Positions 10,800-22,993 of a stretch of DNA of 64,000 bases are shown in pieces. Each line of letters begins with the position of its first letter. Position 1 is the stretch's first letter. A program made the translations under genes and the position numbers. The DNA is taken from positions 89,449-153,448 of the forward strand of contig JAIFAC010000176.1 in NCBI GenBank assembly GCA_026545765.1. Direction: 5' to 3'. The notes under the pieces are model-generated. The model worked only from the letters and a program-made list of their open reading frames with translations, did no database searches and was not told the DNA's origin. Source of the DNA: Plantago major. Taxonomy: Eukaryota; Streptophyta; Magnoliopsida; Lamiales; Plantaginaceae.

Positions 10800-12955
10800 A
10801 CGAAATGGAAAATAACATGATGCTCCACCTGAAGCCATAAGTGACTTAAATGATCAAGTGATAAAGAATGGCCCAATAGTCATTCAACAACTCAAACAAG
10901 TCATGGAGGTTTCTAATGGTAGAGAGAGATCAAAGCCAAGGATCTTCACAAACCAATGCCAACAAGTGGGAGATCTACTAGTCAAGTTATTTACGAACCA
11001 AAGCCCAGAGAACTCGACATCGAAGATGCCAAGAGGAATCGATCGATGGTCATGCTCAGAATATCATCATCGATCGACACTGAGCACATACAAGGTAAAT
11101 CGTGGGTGCTAAACGGCGAAAGTCGCCGCAACCGATTGAAGAAATCGTTTTAACCGAGAAAACCAAGGAAAACAAGTTCGAAAGTTCTAAAGTTGAAATT
11201 TCAAAATTTCAAACAAGGTCCCACCGAAACTCGAAGAACTTGATTTCGTGTTTACCACTCATGAGTGATATGGCAAGACTGGGAAAGTAATGATACTCCC
11301 AATGAGAAGATTAAGACTATTGTCGTAAGTCTTAACCACAACCGGAGCATACTAAATTCTTTTATTTTAACCAAGGTATGCCAAATATCACTCCAGTGGA
11401 ACTTTTCTCTCATCTTGCTACGGTTGATTATGAGACAACTCAGAGAGAACAAACAACTGAAAAGTTGCAAAACATTGCTCTAGTAACTCAAGGAACTTCT
11501 GAAAAGAAGAAAAGCAAGGAGGAGACTGAGGATGCTCTTGCTGCAAAGCAAATGAGCAAATTTGTCAGTCGAGAAATTGAGAGAAGAAAAGCCAAAGAGA
11601 AGTCGAAAAGCATGTAGTTCAAACTATCACCAAGACAAAAATATGCAAAGTCAATAACAAGCCACCGTAAAGCATCATGTACTGAGGAAGCAGAAATTGG
11701 AAACGATATCTGTTTCTATTGTCAGAAACCTGGCCACTTCAAGAAGGATTGTCCTGCCTTCAACAAACTAAGGACATGTGACAAGAAAGATAGAAGAATC
11801 TTCAGAAGAAGCCAGAAAGCTTTGTTAACTGAAGAAAGAAAGAAAATCCAAATTCAACTGGATGCTCTAGACGTTGAGATGATTCAAGATGACAATTCAG
11901 ATGACTCAACCTTACCATCACCGTAATTATGTGGAGTTACTCATGATATAATCGATTTCGCCTCAAGAAGAATGAAATGTGGAGTTGTCAAATTGACGGC
12001 CCGCATATCTCCAACATAGAAAACTGCTTATGGTGATGAGGTAACACATACTTCTTGTTATACTTATGAAAGTGATGAAGAGGAAATAAAAATCTAGAAA
12101 ATCTCAGAAAGAACTTGACATCTATGAAAGAGAATTTCTAATGATCCGAGCTAGAGCCGAAAACCTCAAGAAGAAAAGAATTCTCTTGAAAAGGAAAATT
12201 TCAATTAGTTAAAGAATCTGAGAGAAAGGATGCTGAAAATGCATCTCTCAAAGCTCAGATATCTGAGACTGAAAAGTCACATAAAGAAGCAATGGCTGAA
12301 TTACGAAAGAATTTTGAAGATCTTCTTTCTGAGAACAAAGAACTCAAGAAGAAAGAATTATCTTTTCAATCTTATGCCAAAGCTAGTGACACTCTTACTG
12401 AAGTACAATCTTACTTAAGAGATCCTTCAGAAAAGAAAGGACTTCAATACATACGCATGCATCGTTTATCACCTCAATAAGAGTAAGGAGAAAAGAACAT
12501 TTGTAAGCATCAAAGAAGACGGTTCCCATGCAATCTATAGTATCGGTGAGAAGACTAAGATTGTTGACAAAGGAAAGGCATGCACCAAACCTTTGTGGGA
12601 AAAACAAGTCAAAAACAAAACTTGGCATCGCCTCTAAAAGAAACACAACACCGAAAAGTGTAAACACCCACAAAGGTTATGTCTCTCAAAAGGTAGAATT
12701 GCAGAGTCGCAAATTCTCCCATGTCACTTTTTCTCGAAAGAAATCGACCAACCAGAGACTAGCAAAGTCCGAGAAAGATCTCGATAGCTTCAAGTGCTCA
12801 AACGGTATTGCCTACAAAGGCATCGGAAAACAACTTGCTCATGAGTACAAGCAGAGCAAGAACGATGGTCGAAAGCTAGAATTGCTCAAAGCAATTATCG
12901 AAGTGGAAGCAACTGCCACCGAAAATCAATGCTGTATTAGAAGAAATCATTAAGG
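10800..12955 (+). pseudogene. Gag of element C
   Basis: Fragments in several frames make up a copia gag. The core piece at 11378-11617 includes MPNITPVELFSHL and KEETEDALAAKQMSKF. A single CCHC zinc knuckle, CFYCQKPGHFKKDC, lies at 11711-11752 (spacing CX2CX4HX4C). It is followed by a long Lys/Glu-rich coiled-coil region, best seen at 12230-12480 (AMAELRKNFEDLLSENKELK), typical of SIRE-type gag after the knuckle. The start codon is uncertain and the frame breaks many times, so no full-length protein can be made from this copy as read. Confidence 0.75.
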
Positions 12956-13199
12956 AAGGCTAAGTTTGTCAAAAGCAAACTCGTAAACCCGACAAGTATC
13001 TCAAAGCATCATATGGAGCACCTAGGAACACACCAAGGAAGAAAATAATTTTACTAATGATAACATTCATTCAAATAGAATTCTCCTACGCTCCTCGCTT
13101 ACAAAAGCATATTTCAAAGAAATTCATTCAAAATGGATTCCTACCGAAGAACTTTTAATTCGACGGTTCCATCAAAGATATGAGAACCTAATCTCCTGC

Positions 13200-14350
13200 T
13201 TCACAGTGCGTAATGCTTCGGACTAAAGCACAATGGCTATTTGATAGTGGATGCGAAAGCACATGACAGAGACAAAGCAACTGGTTGATTACAAAGCTTG
13301 CAACACAGACCGTATATCGATTTGTCGAGGAGAATTAAATCCTCTCTCGATTCGCAATGTCAAATTGGGGACTTTAACAATCACCGACGACATATGTTAA
13401 GGATTTGAAATATAATCTATTTAGTATGAGCCGCTTATGCATGCGGTTTTACTATAAAATTCAAAGCTAACATCGCAAACTAATTGACAATAAGTCAAAG
13501 GCATACCTTAGTTGGTCGGCTAAAAGGCGCCTTTATGTTGCCGATTGGCATATCCGCCACAATCAAGAATGTCTTATGGTGAGTCAATCTGTCACAAAAG
13601 AGCACCGTTATGGCACAAAAGAATGAGTCACTTGAACTTCAAAACTCAATGCAGACTTCAAGAAAGAGTTAGTGGTCGCCTTCCCAACATCTTTCGTAAA
13701 GGATGCTATCTGCTCGCCTGCCGATGGGGAAACAATCTAAGATCTCTTTCAAGTCCAAAATCGACACTCTAAAGTGTTAGACCACCGCAACTTTACACAT
13801 GGATCTTGTTGAATCATCCGTAATTAGTTATGCAGAAAGAAGTATGGTCCGGTTTTGTAGATGACTTCTCAAGATTCACTGGGTCATTTTCCAAACACAA
13901 CTCATGCCGTGGTGGAGATACCAAACTTGTCAAAAAGCTTGAAGTCATGAAAATGACAAGGTATCGCAATCGTAATGCACTATGGTACCGAAGTTTGTCA
14001 ACTAGTACATAAAGGAGTTTTGTACCGCAAAGGTATACAACACCAACTTTCCTCCGTAAGAACACCTCAACAAAATGGTGTTGCAGTAAAGGAAAACAGA
14101 ACCCTTAAAGAAGCTACAAGGACAATGCTAATGACATCAAATAAGTGAAATTTATCAATGAAGTCAGAACACAACTTGTTACACTCGTAATGTATGTTTG
14201 ATAAACAAACACCATGACAAGACCCCTATGAAATCTTGGTCAGACCCCTAATATCAAACATCCGAGAGTATTTCGTTGTAAATGTTTTGTTCTAAACAAT
14301 GGGAAAGATTATCCGAGAACATTTCAACTAAAGGCGATGAAGGTGTTTTT
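13200..14350 (+). pseudogene. Protease and integrase of element C
   Basis: The protease active site WLFDSGC is at about 13229-13249. Further on, LWHKRMSHLNFK (about 13605-13640) is the start of the copia pre-integrase/zinc region. VDDFSRFTGSF near 13857 belongs to the integrase core, and the stretch around 14100-14135 reads like the RTLKEATRTML segment. Nearly every 50-100 bases a one- or two-base gap changes frame. Confidence 0.72.
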
Positions 14351-14989
14351 CGCTATTCCACAAACAAAGAAAGCCTACAGAGTTTACAACAAAAGAACAA
14401 AGAAAATTGAAGAATCAATTCATGTCAGATTCTATGAAGGAAATAAGAAAACACCTCCTATTGATGAACTCTCGTAAAGGTTCAAAGAACTATTACCGAG
14501 GGATTCTAAAGAAGAATCCTCGTAAAGGAGAAACATCATTATTGAAAGTGAGGATGACTCGACGAGAAAAGCTTGAAATGCCTAGTAACAACAAGATGAC
14601 TCATGATATGATGAGGAATTTCCTATGAGTTTTCCGTAAATGGAACAGTTATCGAGAACCTTCATCATGAAGAGGTATCAAAATGAGATCATTAAATGCA
14701 AGTTCCGTATATCTCTAACATCGAAAAGTGTCGATATCCATGACATTTCCCATATGTCGATATCTCGATAATCAAAAGTATCAAATCATAATCTTAGTGA
14801 TTCACATTCGTATCACTTGATATTGATCCTACTAGCACTAAACCTATGATGAAATGGATCAAAGATCATCCTACAAAGGATATAATCGACCAATTAATCG
14901 TGGTGTTAGACTAGGAGAGCAATAGCTGAAAATGTTAACTCTCATTTTGATGTTTCATCTCAATATTGAACCTAAAATATAGAAGAAGC

Positions 14990-15920
14990 ATTAGGAGACC
15001 AAGACCGATCTCGCAATGCAAGAAGAGTTAGATCAATTTGAGAGAAACAAAGTCCGGAAACTAGTTCCATTTATAGAAGGAATAATCGTGATTGGAACTA
15101 AATGGGTTTTCGTAAACAAGATGAATGAATCGTGAAATAACCGTAAACAAAGCAAGATTGGTCGCCAAGGGATTTACCTGCATAAAGGCTTAGATTTTGA
15201 CGAGTCATATGCACCAAATTGCGATTGATGCAATAAGACTCTTTCTAGCCTTTGCAGCTCATAAAGATTTCAAAGTTTATCGATGGATGTCAAAAGTGCA
15301 TTCTTAAACTATGAACTTGCGTAAGAAGTTTATGTTGAGCAACCACCGGCTTTGAAGTTTCCTAAAGTAGAATGGTCTATAAACCATGTAAAGCTCAGAT
15401 GGATCAAACAGGCTCCAAGAGCATGGTATGACACTTTGGCCAAATACCTTCTGGAAAGTGGTTTCAAGAAAGGTGAAGTTGATAAAACTTTATTTACCTT
15501 AAATTATGACGGGAAACTACTCTTAGTTCAAGTATATGTTGATGACATAATATTTGGATCTAAGGACAAGCAACTTTGTAATGACTTTGCAAATCTCATG
15601 AAAAGCAAATTTGAGATGAGCATGATGGGAGAAATGAATTATTTCCTAGGATTGCAAGTCAAGCAACTCAATGATGGAATATTCATTAGTCAAACAAAGT
15701 ATGCAAAAGATATGCTCACAAAATTCAATCTTAAGCCTTCTGAAAAGAATGCTAAGATACCTATGAGCATTGGAACCAAAATGACCTATACTGAATCAGA
15801 TAAGAGTGTTGAAGAACATAAGTATAGAAAATTGATAGGTTCACTACTTTACCTCACTGCAAGTAGACCTGATATTCAATATGTCATTGAGTATGTGCTA
15901 GATTTCGCATAAATCCAATG
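14990..15920 (+). pseudogene. Reverse transcriptase of element C
   Basis: The upstream part (14990-15350) is in pieces: MQEELDQFERNKV, then GTKWVFVNKM. From 15352 to 15912 one frame is open and contains RAWYDTLAKYLLESGF, the catalytic YVDDIIFGS at about 15534, FEMSMMGEMNYFLGLQ, and YRKLIGSLLYLTASRPDIQY. These are diagnostic for Ty1/copia and look SIRE-like. The open patch contrasts with the broken sequence on both sides. Confidence 0.88.
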
Positions 15921-16450
15921 CAAACACACTACAACATTGCTATGAAAATATTAAGGTATGTAAAGGGTACAGAGATGTAGGATTGTGGTATCCTAAAGAA
16001 AGTGGATTGAGTTTAGCGGGTACTCGACGCCGATTATGCCGGATCACCGCTGATAGGAAAAGCACCTCGTGAACTTGCCGCTCGGTACTAGACTTATCTC
16101 GTGGTTTAGCAAGAAGCAAAACTCAATTGCAACTTCTACCATAGAGGCTGAATATATTGTCACGTTGTTGTGCAACACAAATTCGTGGATACAACAACAA
16201 CTTAAAGACTATGGACTCGATGAGAAGAAAACTTCCATTTTCGTGACAACACAAGTGCTATTATGACACACGTAATCCTAAATTTCATGCCGTAACAAAG
16301 CACATTGATGTTAGACATCACTTCATCGTAGACCATGTTGAAAAGGGCAATATAGAGATACTCAAGATTGGCTCAAGACCAACTTGCGTATATCTTCACT
16401 AAGCCACTACAAGAAAGTAGATTCTTAGCCTTAAGACATAGTCTTCGACT
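15921..16450 (+). pseudogene. RNase H of element C
   Basis: Pieces at 16000-16440 include a degenerate ADYAG/DRKSTS region, GTRLISWFSKKQNSIATSTIEAEY, LKDYGLDEKK, and the C-terminal DQLAYIFTKPLQESRF. These are the conserved motifs of the copia RNase H. Several frame changes separate them. Confidence 0.8.
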
Positions 16451-16484
16451 AATGGAACTACCAATGAACCGAAGAGTTCAAGTA

Positions 16485-16562
16485 TCCGGAACGGCATCCA
16501 GAGAAGAGGTATCCGAACGGGCATCCAGAGAAGAGGTATCCGAATGGGCATCCGTAAAAGAG
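16485..16562 (+). repeat. Short tandem repeat after pol in element C
   Basis: About 2.5 copies of a 30-base unit containing GCATCCAGAGAAGAGG and TATCCGAA follow the end of RNase H. Translated, they give repeats of the type ASREEVSE. Confidence 0.65.
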
Positions 16563-17055
16563 AAAAGAGAAATCGAACGGTATCCGTAAGTCAAAAGAGC
16601 AAAAAGATAGCTTAAGATCTCGAGACGGAACTCGATATCCGAATCACTCTATAAACGGAAACAAAAGAGAATAGTATAACTATCTGCAATAACTACTCTT
16701 GAAACTCGATTATTTCTATCTTGATGAAAACTTGGAAAATCCTAAGTATAAGATGATTCAGATGCTAACAAAGGTCCTGGTCATACAGTGATTCAGATAG
16801 CAAGTTGCCAAAACTCATTAAATGGGCACAATTACACTTGTTGATTGTGATCATTGTCAAGAAGCAATGGTGACCTCGATGAAGTTAAGTTATTGATCCG
16901 TACGGTGGAAATTAATTCACAAGAAATAGTGGATCTGAAATTCGCATATGGCCACTAAGCATTTAATGTCAACTAGCTTTTTGCTCACGCTTGCAAATCA
17001 TGTATACGCATACACAAAATCAATTTGTATGTATTTGTCTGTCAGATTCAATCGC

Positions 17056-17065
17056 TATATATATA
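17056..17065 (+). promoter_or_regulatory. TATA box upstream of the extra gene of element C
   Basis: TATATATATA lies about 185 bases before the first ATG of the extra gene at 17250. The intervening sequence is A/C-rich with no earlier ATG in a long frame, which resembles a plant leader. It suggests that the extra gene is transcribed separately from the genomic RNA. Confidence 0.45.
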
Positions 17066-17249
17066 GGATTTTGGCAAATGAAATCACTTTTGCCTAATCC
17101 AAAATTCATCTTGCACAAAATAGCAATTCCTTCTCGATTCTCCTCAAACCTCTACAATCTCTCGCAAATCAAGATTAAGTTTTTCCAAAAGAATCACGAA
17201 TCAAATCTCTTTCAAACACCAATTTCAAATCCCTACACTATATAAAGAG

Positions 17250-19071
17250 ATGGCCTCCAAGAACACTTCAACACAGAATCCTAATCCTCCACCGGTATTG
17301 TCAAAAGCAAGCACGAGTCAAGTTATTGTGAACAACCGACGGTAGAAAATTTTAATCGACCATTCGACTTCAAGTCACGTAATGATTTGGGTGGTGCCAT
17401 GGTCGAGGAATACCTCTCAGCAATAGAGAACCAAACCGATAGAAAATTGATTCGACATGCTTGAAAAGGCACAAATCAAGGGTTTTCTATCCGCCGCCCT
17501 AAGTGGAATTTCATCACCGATGTGTTGAATTTTACAACAACTCAGATTATTTCGTGTTTCAAGGCACCAAATAGTGTCTATCAAAACCTCAGTCCAAGGA
17601 AAGGAAATCCTTCTGGACTTAACAACTTTCTGTAAGTTGTTTGAGTTTCAAAATCTTGGAAAGGATTTTGAAATAAACACCAAGGATGATGAACTCCTTG
17701 AAGGTGTTAAAGAACTTTACAGGACGTGTGATCTTGAAAAATCGATACACCCACCGAAGTTCAAACTTGTCGACATCCAACCGCATATCCGCTGGTTCAC
17801 CGATGTACCGCTTGCATTCTTCACAAATGCTTTGATGGTCTACAAGGAGGTGTCACCAGATAAGCCAAGAACGATGGATCATGATGTTCTTGCTGAATCA
17901 ACAAGACAAAAGGCTGGAAAACCCTTTTAAATGGGGAAAGTACGCCTTTCTGAAGTTTGTGAAGAAGATTCAAGGCTTTGAGCCTAAGATTGTCAAAGGA
18001 CTAGCTGAGCCAAAGGCCACAGTAGGCTATGGTCTGAAGATATGCTACTTGCTGGAAAAGCTTCGCATCGAGCTCAGAGAGACCGAATAGCCAACAAAGA
18101 ACTTACTCTATAAATATGAGTATACAAATTTGATGAAAAAGGTTACCGGGTCTCGTAAAGGTTCTAAGAAGCGAAAATCAAAAGATATCAAGCAAAGGTT
18201 ATGACAAGAAGCCTGTAACTTCAAGAAAGAAGTCTGGCAAATCGTAAGACACACCCAAAGAGGTTGTCAATTCTCGCTATCCGCAAGCATGGCAGATGAA
18301 CTCATCAATGCCGCAAAAGAGTTATCAACCATCGAATAAGTAGACTCAAGAAGAGAAAGTGCTTTAAATGTTGCGACTAATGCGTAAAGCCTTGCCGATG
18401 AACTCATAAATGCCGCCAAGAGTGGTGAAAACACTAAGCCCCATCCGCAAAACCGCAGGAATAATGGACCAATCAGCCCCAATGCCGATGAGAGCTCGAT
18501 GATGAAGATGATGAACTAGTCATCTCTCAAGTCCTAGAAAGAACAAAGAGGGCTAAGGTTATCAAACAAGAATCGTGATAAGGTATCAAGAAGAACCTAC
18601 ACCACAAAGTTCGAGACTATAGCAAAGGTTGGTGCAAACACATCATCGTGGAATGTCTCTTGCACAACTTCAAAAGCCCCGATGAGTGGTATTTTAGTGT
18701 CGCGATGTCGATGGAAATGCCACATCTAAAAATCGAAGAACATTCTACCGATCAATCTTCGCCTGCATAACCACAACAACCACAAACACAACAACCACAA
18801 CAGCCACAAGTGGTTGATGAAATGGTAAATGAACTCCATTTCAATTACCAAAGAATACAAGAGGTCAAGAAAATCCCGCAAATGAGCAGTTCTAACTCAT
18901 CGAGAGGGATCAAACCGAGACATCTACTCGTAATGATCAACAGGGAGGCAATCGAGTCAGATACTCAGAAAGGTGTGAAGTACCGTAAACTTCAAACAAA
19001 GAAACCGCCGGGACAAGACGACCAATGTATAGAAAGGTCACAAGTTCCAGAGACCAATCACCTAAATCGCT
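17250..19071 (+). pseudogene. Extra gene of element C, 5' part
   Basis: It starts at the ATG at 17250 (MASKNTSTQNPNPPP) and soon changes frame. The clearest domain is 17574-18090: ILLDLTTFCKLFEFQNLG, IRWFTDVPLAFFTNALMVYKE and FKWGKYAFLKFVKKI. It spans two overlapping frames and resembles plant transposon-associated proteins of unknown function; I cannot assign an activity. A Gln/Pro-rich stretch (18775-18820) follows, then VVDEMVNELHFNYQRIQE. SIRE elements carry an envelope-like gene in this position, but I see no clear signal peptide or membrane segment, so envelope is not supported. This stretch ends at the first candidate intron. Confidence 0.55.
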
Positions 19072-19743
19072 GTAAATGACCGGTTTAACTCTTACCTTGT
19101 GAAAAATTTTATACTTATAAATCTTGTTACCTCATAAGAATTTCTTTGTTACAGTCGAAAGTTAGAACGCAGAACAAGAGGAAGTCGAGAAGCTTGCCTC
19201 AGACATCAAAAGAGGTCCCTTCAACCTCAACTCTTGAGAACTGAAGCTTGTGCCAGTAAATGATTCTTAAAGAGAACTAATTTTCAAGAAAATGTTAATG
19301 TGCTCATTCATGTTAAAAATGTTTCTAACAGCTCCAACCGAGATGGAAGAAGATAAGGCAAATGCCAGAGACAAACCCAGAGACTATCAAGGTTTCAAGA
19401 ACACATCATCGAGCCTTCTAACATGAAGGTATATGACAATCAAGTGACAAGTATTCTTCATCTGGTTATCTTTTATCTCTTCTAAATATTCAATACTTTC
19501 TACTTACAGTTATTTCGTAAGTAGAAATGCAAGGATAAAGTTACTTTCCCTTGCATCAATGGAAATTGATGAAGCCCCCAAGGCAACATAACTCGAAAGA
19601 ACACCAGAAACTGCACAAGTTTCTGAGAAAAATGAATCTGAGCTTCCTTTTGAGGAAGTAAGTAGCACAAATCAGAATTCATTAAAAGCATATTTATGCA
19701 TAGATTCTTTCAAACTATTTCCTAAGTATTGTATTCCTCTCAG
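19072..19743 (+). other. Four candidate introns in the extra gene of element C
   Basis: Four short GT-AG introns can be drawn: 19072-19154 (GTAAAT to TTGTTACAG), 19256-19331 (GTAAAT to TTTCTAACAG), 19429-19509 (GTATAT to TACTTACAG) and 19658-19743 (GTAAGT to TTCCTCTCAG). Lengths are 83, 76, 81 and 86 bases, normal for plants. All are AT-rich with pyrimidine-rich 3' ends. They separate Glu/Lys/Thr-rich exons of 97-148 bases. Spliced genes inside copia elements are unusual. Confidence 0.55.
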
Positions 19744-22000
19744 GTTCAAGAAAGAAAGGTTGCTGAGGACCAGACTTCAAAGTCTCCACCTCACAACAAG
19801 ATATCTGAGACACCAATTGTCTCAGTAGAACAAGTCTCTGAGCCTGAAGTACTTACTCAGGCTCAAACAAATGCAAAGCAGGTTCCCATTGAAGAGACAA
19901 GGGACCTACTTCACTTCTTCAAAGCTCACACCCTGCCAAAGCATATTTAATGCTTCAAGAAATGGCAGAAGTTAAGGTGCTCTGATCTCTCTGAAATATT
20001 GAGAATCACAGATCAACCAATCAGACGAGCACGAGCTCTTGACCTGGAGACATATATCCATGCAATGTTCCCTTTCGAACAATACATAGCTATGATTTTA
20101 TCGCATAAGGATTTCTCCAAAGAAGTGGCGATAGTTTGATACATGCCTCAATGTGTGATGGTCGACAAGATTACAGATGGCATTCAAGCCGCCCCGCCCT
20201 GCATCGCAATTTATACCTTCTCAACAAGAAGAAGACAAGGCGTAAGATCACTATCCCGAAAGTGATCAATCTTGTATCTGAAGATGATGAGGAGGAAGAA
20301 ATGAATGAAAATTACTTTGATGAACCTCCCACTGACCATCACCAAAAGGATGATAATGACAAAAAGAATGATGATGATGCCCCTGCACCAGGGACCGGAG
20401 GAATTTCACAGACACAATGCCTCAGCTGCTGAAAAGCAAACTGAGAAGACTTCACAGAAATCTCCGTCTTCATCACCTCAGAAATCTACTCATCCATCTT
20501 CTCAACACGCAGTTACTACTGAACAAGTAGTTGAGCTTTCTGAAGAAACCGATCAGAAAATATTAAACACTCAAACCAGAAGTGCTCAACTCGCATAACC
20601 TGGAAGAAGAACAACAACTCCATCTTCAACTGGAAGATCAAATAGCTAAATCCAGAGACAAGCTTGATCAACTACAAGATCAATACTTAGAAGAAATGAT
20701 TGCTTACTCTAAGGTTAAAGAGCTACGGATGTCAGGCATGATATCACCAAAGAACTCGACATCAAGAAGTATCTCAAGACAAGCATGATGCTAAGGTCAT
20801 CATCTTCAAAAGAAGTACCATCCTCCTCCCAGAAAGGAAAGAAACCAATCTCTGAGATGGTTGCTGGACTCGATACAATCGATGAAAATGTCCAAGAGGA
20901 TGAAGATCACTGGGCTGATTACTCAGATGATGAAGAAGACAAGATTGGCAGAGCACCGCAATGAACATTTAGCGGTTTCTCACTTGAAAAGGAAGTCGAT
21001 TGCTCCTACAATTTTCAAAGCAACCGCCAAATGTCCACTCCAATGAATACATGAACAGTACCAAGTAATCGCTCATCCGAAAAGGAAATGTCTTCGTAAC
21101 AAGGAAGTAATCGCCTCCTCTCTCGAATGAGAAAGTTCATCGAGCTCATCACTCGAGAACAACTAGCATAGTCATTTCTCAAAAAGATCCGGGAATGATA
21201 AGGGACGATGATATGTCTTTAGTGAGAAAGCTTTCAAGAGGCAAGTTACACCGCCGAAAAGCAGATGCCATCCTAGCCCATCAAGCGTAGCTCACCGATA
21301 AGGACAATGGACTTATCAAGCAAAATCAGAGCTCAAAGCCAACTTCGTAAGTTGGTCAAGGCCTATAATTATTTACAAGGGCATTTTAACTCTCTCAGAT
21401 TCCTTTATGAGACCGAGTCACCAACAATGACTAAGGGGAAAGAATGTACAACCGACCTCAAGTCGGGGAATGGGAAGAAGGAGAAGAAAACAAGAAGAAA
21501 TCGAGCAAAAGTGCTCGAAAGGAAGAAGAAAACTTCCCACCACCACTCGTAATCAATGAACCTCCTCAAGCCAAGTCATGGTAAATAGTAGCCGCCTTAA
21601 ACCCATCAAGGAACTAAATGGTAACAAGGGCCATGGCACGTAAACCTCCAAGGAGTACCAAGGCTCCAAGGAGAAGACAAGTTAGAGGATTGATGAATCT
21701 TCTTCCAAGAAGAAGAAGGTCAAATCAAGTCCTGTGGCAATGAAGAAGCGTCAGAACTCACACAAGATTCAATCTTGATGATGATGAGGAATCTGATGAA
21801 GATGAAGCTCCTCTTCACAAGAAAAGGAAAATTGAAAGCCTAACTGAGCCATAGCTGCAAAGCCACTAGCAGCTAAAACACCCTCTGGAAATACCAAGTC
21901 TATCCAGGGTGGTGGTTCTTCAAGCAACAACCCCAAAGAGAATTCAAGACAGAGAAGGAACAGACTGAGAGCTGAGCAAAGACAAAGTCAACTTCCACTC
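19744..22000 (+). pseudogene. Extra gene of element C, middle low-complexity part
   Basis: Fragments encode Glu/Lys/Ser/Gln-rich low-complexity protein: 19744-19950 (ISETPIVSVEQVSEPE), 20285-20600 (acidic tract, then Ser/Gln-rich), 20582-20788 (coiled coil, LHLQLEDQIAKSRDKLDQLQ) and 21307-21552 (Lys/Arg-rich). Frames change repeatedly. No domain is recognised. Confidence 0.45.
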
Positions 22001-22654
22001 AGGCCAGAAGAAGCCAAAATAGAGTATGTGAAGTATGATAATGATTCCTCTGTCTACAGGTGCATCAATCAAAAGAATGGCTATTGGATTCTGGAACTGA
22101 AGCATCTATTGGTAAATTCAAGATTTCCAGAACCAATCCATAAACAGCTCATGGCATGGAGAAATGATAAGCCAACCTTGATCAACACCAATCACATCAA
22201 AGCATGGTTGGATTTTGAAGTTGTCAAGAGAACTGAAGCCATGAGAAAGGACCTCTCTAATGAATGTCCATATGGAAAGCCAGATGATGTGCACAAAATT
22301 CTGAATATCACAGGAATAGGCACAAGACCAAAACTCGCTGTGGAACCCTATGAGTCGTTCTATCTGACAGAAGATCAATACAAGGGTGACATCAGATATC
22401 TGAAGATTATCTACGAATACTTCAAGCTTTCAGATATCAGAATAGAGCATGCCTGGAAGTGGGGAAAGTACCTATGGGTCAAGCATTTTGCCAAGAAAAA
22501 TCCTACCAAAACCTACAAAGAGGTCTCATGGATTTGCTGCAGACACAGATGCTTGTCAACTCTCCTCTATGACTATTCCGGCGACATCAAAAGGTTCGAG
22601 ATAGGAAATTTGGCATCGATCCACGTAAACACCGTTGAACACTTGAAGAGTTGA
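22001..22654 (+). CDS. Extra gene of element C, C-terminal domain (open frame)
   Basis: A continuous frame of about 218 codons ends at the stop at 22654. The frame is open upstream of 22028 (RPEEAKIEY before VKYDNDSSVY), so this is the tail of a longer protein. Features include YWILELKHLLVNSRFP, WRNDKPTLINTNHIKAWLDF, FYLTEDQYKGDIRYLK and HAWKWGKYLWVKHFAKK, near the end a Cys pair (WICCRHRC). It is predicted soluble and alpha-helical with many aromatics. The WKWGKY...KHFAKK motif echoes FKWGKYAFLKFVKK in the 5' part of the same gene, so the protein may hold two related domains. Function unknown. Confidence 0.6.
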   Translation, partial: RPEEAKIEYVKYDNDSSVYRCINQKNGYWILELKHLLVNSRFPEPIHKQLMAWRNDKPTLINTNHIKAWLDFEVVKRTEAMRKDLSNECPYGKPDDVHKILNITGIGTRPKLAVEPYESFYLTEDQYKGDIRYLKIIYEYFKLSDIRIEHAWKWGKYLWVKHFAKKNPTKTYKEVSWICCRHRCLSTLLYDYSGDIKRFEIGNLASIHVNTVEHLKS

Positions 22655-22977
22655 AGACTAGTTTATTAGATGTTTACTGAGCTTGGTTACTCTGTTGTCC
22701 TAATTTACTATGTACTTTTGTATTTTGCCGATCGAGCTTAATCAGATCATGTATTAAAGTTATCTGTAATCTTTAGTTGTAACTTATCTGAAGAACTTAC
22801 TCTCAGATAGTATTCTATAAAAGATAACTTGTCAGCAAAGATCACACCTTGTGATTTGGTTGATGTCCACTCTCTGCACTTAATTAAATTAATTTGAAGA
22901 TCTTAAGAAAAGATTAAGTGTTGGATTGTTCACTCATCCAAATTTGTAATAGGTAAAGATAGTCATCGTTGACTGAT

Positions 22978-22993
22978 CAAAAAGGGGGAAATT
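22978..22993 (+). other. Polypurine tract of element C
   Basis: AAAAAGGGGGAAA precedes the right LTR start at 22994. Purine runs of this type prime plus-strand synthesis. Confidence 0.8.

Noticed and set aside
16991..22654. Calling the extra gene of element C an envelope gene
   Set aside because: SIRE-type elements have an envelope-like ORF here, but I see no signal peptide, fusion-type peptide or membrane anchor in the readable parts.
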